Assembly (NCBI GenBank): GCA_944320955.1
Contig: CALUJL010000021.1
Coordinates: forward strand, 1 to 64,000
DNA length: 64,000 nt
Source: an uncultured Bacteroidaceae bacterium
GTDB lineage: Bacteria > Bacteroidota > Bacteroidia > Bacteroidales > Bacteroidaceae
Direction of reading: 5' to 3'
Shown here: one piece after another, positions 61,760 to 64,000 of the stretch
How positions within the stretch are numbered: position 1 is the first letter of the stretch
Layout of the letters: every line of letters starts with the position of its first letter
Made by a program: the position numbers and the translations under genes
Notes under the pieces: generated by a model
What the model was told of the DNA's origin: nothing
The model's database searches: none
The model's input: the letters and a program-made list of their open reading frames with translations, nothing else

Positions 61760-63007
61760 ATGGCAATAATCAAACCCTTCAAAGGTGTCCGTCCACCTCA
61801 AAAATGGGTAGAAGAAGTCGTCTCCCGCCCATACGACGTGCTCAATTCCGACGAAGCCCGCGCTGAAGCCGCCGGCAACGAAAAATCCCTTTACCACATC
61901 ATCAAGCCCGAAATCGACTTCCCCGAAGGTACCGACGAGCACGACCCCCGCGTTTATCAGAAGGCCGCCGACAACTTCCGGATGTTCCAGGAAAAAGGAT
62001 GGCTCGTGCAGGACGAGAAAGACTGCTACTACGTCTACGCCCAAACCATGAACGGCAAAACCCAATACGGCCTCGTCGTCGGCGCCTATGTCCCCGACTA
62101 TCTGAACGGAATCATCAAGAAACACGAGCTCACCCGCCGTGACAAAGAAGAAGACCGCATGAAGCACGTGCGCATTACCAACGCCAACATCGAACCCGTC
62201 TTCTTCGCCTATCCCGACAACGAGGAGATAGACCGCATCGTAGCCTCCTACACACAGGAAAAACCCGTCTACGATTTCATCGCCAAGGGCGACGGCTTCC
62301 GCCACCAGTTCTGGATCATCGACAACCCCGCCGACCAGGAACGCCTCACCCGCCTCTTCGCCGGGATGCCCTCCCTCTACATTGCCGATGGACACCACCG
62401 CAGTGCCGCCGCAGCCCTCGTAGGCGCAGAAAAGGGAAAGCAGAACCCCAACCACCGGGGCGATGAGGAATACAACTACTTCATGGCCGTATGTTTCCCC
62501 GCCAGCCAGCTCACCATCATCGACTACAACCGCGTAGTCCGCGACCTCAACGGACTGACTCCCGAAGAATTCCTGCAGGCCCTGGGCAAACACTTCGACG
62601 TGGAAGAAAAAGGCACCGAGATCTACAAACCCGCCCGGTTGCACAACTTCTCACTCTACCTGGCCGGAAAATGGTACAGCCTGACGGCCCATCCCGACAC
62701 CTACGACGACAACGACCCCATCGGCGTGCTGGACGTGACCATCTCCTCCCGCTGCATCCTGGATGAGTTGCTCGGCATCAAAGACCTCCGCTCCGACAAA
62801 CGCATCGACTTCGTAGGCGGCATCCGCGGCCTGGGCGAGCTGAAGCGCCGCGTAGACAGCGGTGAGATGCAAGTGGCCCTGGCACTCTATCCCGTCTCCA
62901 TGAAGCAGTTGATGGACATAGCTGACAGCGGCAACATCATGCCCCCCAAGACCACTTGGTTCGAGCCCAAGCTCCGCTCCGGACTCGTCATCCACAAACT
63001 CGACTAA
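61760..63007 (+). CDS. DUF1015 family protein
   Basis: A 415-residue cytoplasmic protein. The family start MAIIKPFKGVRPPQKWVEEVVSRPYDV and IADGHHRSAAAALVGAE (about 211-227), with its HHR motif, are clear DUF1015 marks. The function is not established; genes of this family often follow serC-serA in Bacteroidetes, which suggests a part in serine or phosphoserine use. It is the last gene of the run, about 100 bases after serA, and ends at a long hairpin terminator. Confidence 0.9.
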   Translation: MAIIKPFKGVRPPQKWVEEVVSRPYDVLNSDEARAEAAGNEKSLYHIIKPEIDFPEGTDEHDPRVYQKAADNFRMFQEKGWLVQDEKDCYYVYAQTMNGKTQYGLVVGAYVPDYLNGIIKKHELTRRDKEEDRMKHVRITNANIEPVFFAYPDNEEIDRIVASYTQEKPVYDFIAKGDGFRHQFWIIDNPADQERLTRLFAGMPSLYIADGHHRSAAAALVGAEKGKQNPNHRGDEEYNYFMAVCFPASQLTIIDYNRVVRDLNGLTPEEFLQALGKHFDVEEKGTEIYKPARLHNFSLYLAGKWYSLTAHPDTYDDNDPIGVLDVTISSRCILDELLGIKDLRSDKRIDFVGGIRGLGELKRRVDSGEMQVALALYPVSMKQLMDIADSGNIMPPKTTWFEPKLRSGLVIHKLD

Positions 63008-63043
63008 ACCCCAAGCCCCGGCTTCCTGCCCGGCCGGCAAAAC

Positions 63044-63108
63044 AAGCCCCGCCGCAAAGACTGTTCCGACACGGAAGGAACAGATCCTTGCAGCGGGGCT
63101 TCCCTTTT
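63044..63108. terminator. Long convergent hairpin terminator
   Basis: AAGCCCCGC (63044-63052) pairs with GCGGGGCTT (63093-63101), with inner pairing CTGTTCC/GGAACAG. TCCCTTTTT follows on the plus strand. It separates DUF1015 from the minus-strand PepSY gene. Confidence 0.8.
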
Positions 63109-63147
63109 TAGCCGAAGCCTGCGGGGGGCACCTGCCGAAGAGGCAAG

Positions 63148-64000
63148 TCAGCGCGAATGTGCTCCCCGCCGTTTGCGGCGCAGGCGGCGTATCCACAAGT
63201 AATAACCCGTAAGGGGCAGGCTCGCCCCGAACAGGGCCGTCAGGAAATAGAGGCAGCGCATCGGCAGCCCGCCCCAGCTGCCCACGTGCACCGAGTAAAT
63301 CCAGCCGCGCAACGGCCCGGCTTCCCGGGCATCGCGATACAGGCCCGCTTCGAGAATCTCGCCCGTCGAAGGGTCAAAACGGTAGCGGTCGGCAGCCCGC
63401 GTGTTGCCGAAACGGCGGGCCTGTGCCGTGGCCGTCCCGTCGCCCACCTGTATCTGCCGGTACTCCGGATGCGCCGCGGCCAGACGTTCATAGACCTCTT
63501 GCCAACGGCTGAAGTCCACGGACGCCGTCCGCCCGGCCTTACCGCGGCTTTCCCCGCCGCCACGGGCGCCGGAAGAAGCTCCGTGAGCCGAAACCGTGCG
63601 CGCCGCCTCTGCCCCGAAGAGGGCGTAAAACGCATTGCGGTACCAGGCGAACGACCAGGTCAGCCCCGTCAGGCACATCACCAAGAGCAACAGCAAGGCA
63701 TACATGCCTCCCGCCACGTGCAGGCTGCGCCAGAGGGGGAAGCGCCCTTTGCGAAGGGTCAGCTTCAGGCTGTTCCCCAGCGCCCGCTTCGTGCGCGGCC
63801 ACCAGACGACGATGCCGGTCAGAAGCACCAGGAGAAAGACTATCGTGGAAACGCCCACTGCCATCTTCCCCCAGAAGATGCCCCCCTCCTCCTCCGGGCG
63901 GCTGTCCAGCAGCCAGCGGTGCAGGCCGAACATAAAGCGGAAGAACGCCGGCCGCTCGGCCACCCCCATGACCTCACCCGTATAGGGGTTTATCATCAGG
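63148..64000 (-). CDS. PepSY-associated transmembrane protein, N-terminus beyond window
   Basis: The last roughly 284 residues of a PepSY_TM-family protein are present. The frame runs through the window edge, and the visible start INPYTGEVMG is the typical mid-protein PepSY repeat end, so at least about 100 residues are missing. Three or four membrane helices can be seen (for example VGVSTIVFLLVLLTGIVVWW and GMYALLLLLVMCLTGLTWS), with the WRSLHVAGG and FxxHRWLL histidine motifs, then a periplasmic PepSY domain (about 170-230) and a C-terminal helix and basic tail. Such proteins are linked to iron uptake or ferric-siderophore reduction next to TonB receptors; the neighbour beyond the edge is unknown. 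Confidence 0.88.
   Translation of the reverse strand, partial: LMINPYTGEVMGVAERPAFFRFMFGLHRWLLDSRPEEEGGIFWGKMAVGVSTIVFLLVLLTGIVVWWPRTKRALGNSLKLTLRKGRFPLWRSLHVAGGMYALLLLLVMCLTGLTWSFAWYRNAFYALFGAEAARTVSAHGASSGARGGGESRGKAGRTASVDFSRWQEVYERLAAAHPEYRQIQVGDGTATAQARRFGNTRAADRYRFDPSTGEILEAGLYRDAREAGPLRGWIYSVHVGSWGGLPMRCLYFLTALFGASLPLTGYYLWIRRLRRKRRGAHSR

Noticed and set aside
1-64000. tRNA, rRNA and insertion sequences
   Set aside because: None could be recognised by reading: no CCA-ended cloverleaf sequence, no conserved rRNA stretch and no transposase frame. A covariance-model scan would settle this for tRNAs.

Overview
The window looks like chromosomal DNA from a high-GC member of the Bacteroidales (Bacteroidaceae-like). 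Direct signs are the Bacteroidetes-type promoter (TTG, about 20 bp, TAnnTTTG) before many genes, almost no strong Shine-Dalgarno sites, an S16 protein with an Ala/Glu-rich tail, a one-protein hybrid two-component system, a TonB receptor with a carboxypeptidase-like front domain, DUF4296, DUF4810 and DUF799 lipoproteins, a PPi-type phosphofructokinase and a type 2 IleRS. No rRNA, tRNA, insertion sequence or CRISPR array was seen. Most of the window is core genome; bases 1-2200 and several intergenic stretches are the accessory-looking parts.

Layout. 1-2200: a gene-poor pocket with a MntA-HepT toxin-antitoxin pair flanked on both sides by octamer-built palindromes. 2234-9000 (minus): fabI-lepA-iron alcohol dehydrogenase, a GH25 muramidase and PPi-phosphofructokinase. 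9088-13946 (plus): a small protein, an acyltransferase, a nitrilase-family amidase and a large amidase/golvesin/Fn3 exported protein. 14122-19841 (minus): GH2 enzyme and pyruvate phosphate dikinase. 20021-24117 (plus): RNA modification genes rlmD, an RluA-type synthase and mnmA, then a lipoprotein. 24319-30430 (minus): rpsP, two coupled lipoproteins and an orphan hybrid two-component sensor. 31114-31815 (plus): SIMPL protein. 31944-40169 (minus): glmS, a purF-type gene, carA and carB, all glutamine-fed amidotransfer functions. 40320-42725 (minus): TonB receptor. 43194-49842 (plus): RND efflux operon plus lpxA. 49929-51324 (minus): YigZ-type protein and a secreted unknown. 51816-57493 (plus): ileS, DksA-like, lspA, DUF4296 lipoprotein and an unknown. 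57586-58350 (minus): exonuclease III. 58637-63007 (plus): superoxide dismutase, rubredoxin, serC, serA and DUF1015. 63148-end (minus): a PepSY transmembrane protein cut by the window edge.

Two repeat systems stand out. (1) At least eight intergenic regions carry tandem, sequence-diverged units that keep an exact 22-bp register (about 6221, 14027, 22427, 30501, 36317, 42803, 51516 and 57507). The units share an AAAAG...CTTTTCCGG theme, so a short palindrome recurs every 22 bp. (2) Around the toxin-antitoxin pair lie palindromes made from 8-bp units AACNNNCG in direct tandem and closed by one or two inverted copies. Three versions of the core occur, and the direct and inverted copies change together. 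Neither matches an element class I can name, and both deserve genome-wide counting.

Physiology: PPi-dependent phosphofructokinase and pyruvate phosphate dikinase in one window fit a PPi-linked, reversible glycolysis. SOD, rubredoxin and exonuclease III fit an anaerobe coping with oxygen. The IleRS carries the swapped GxHH signature in place of HxGH.
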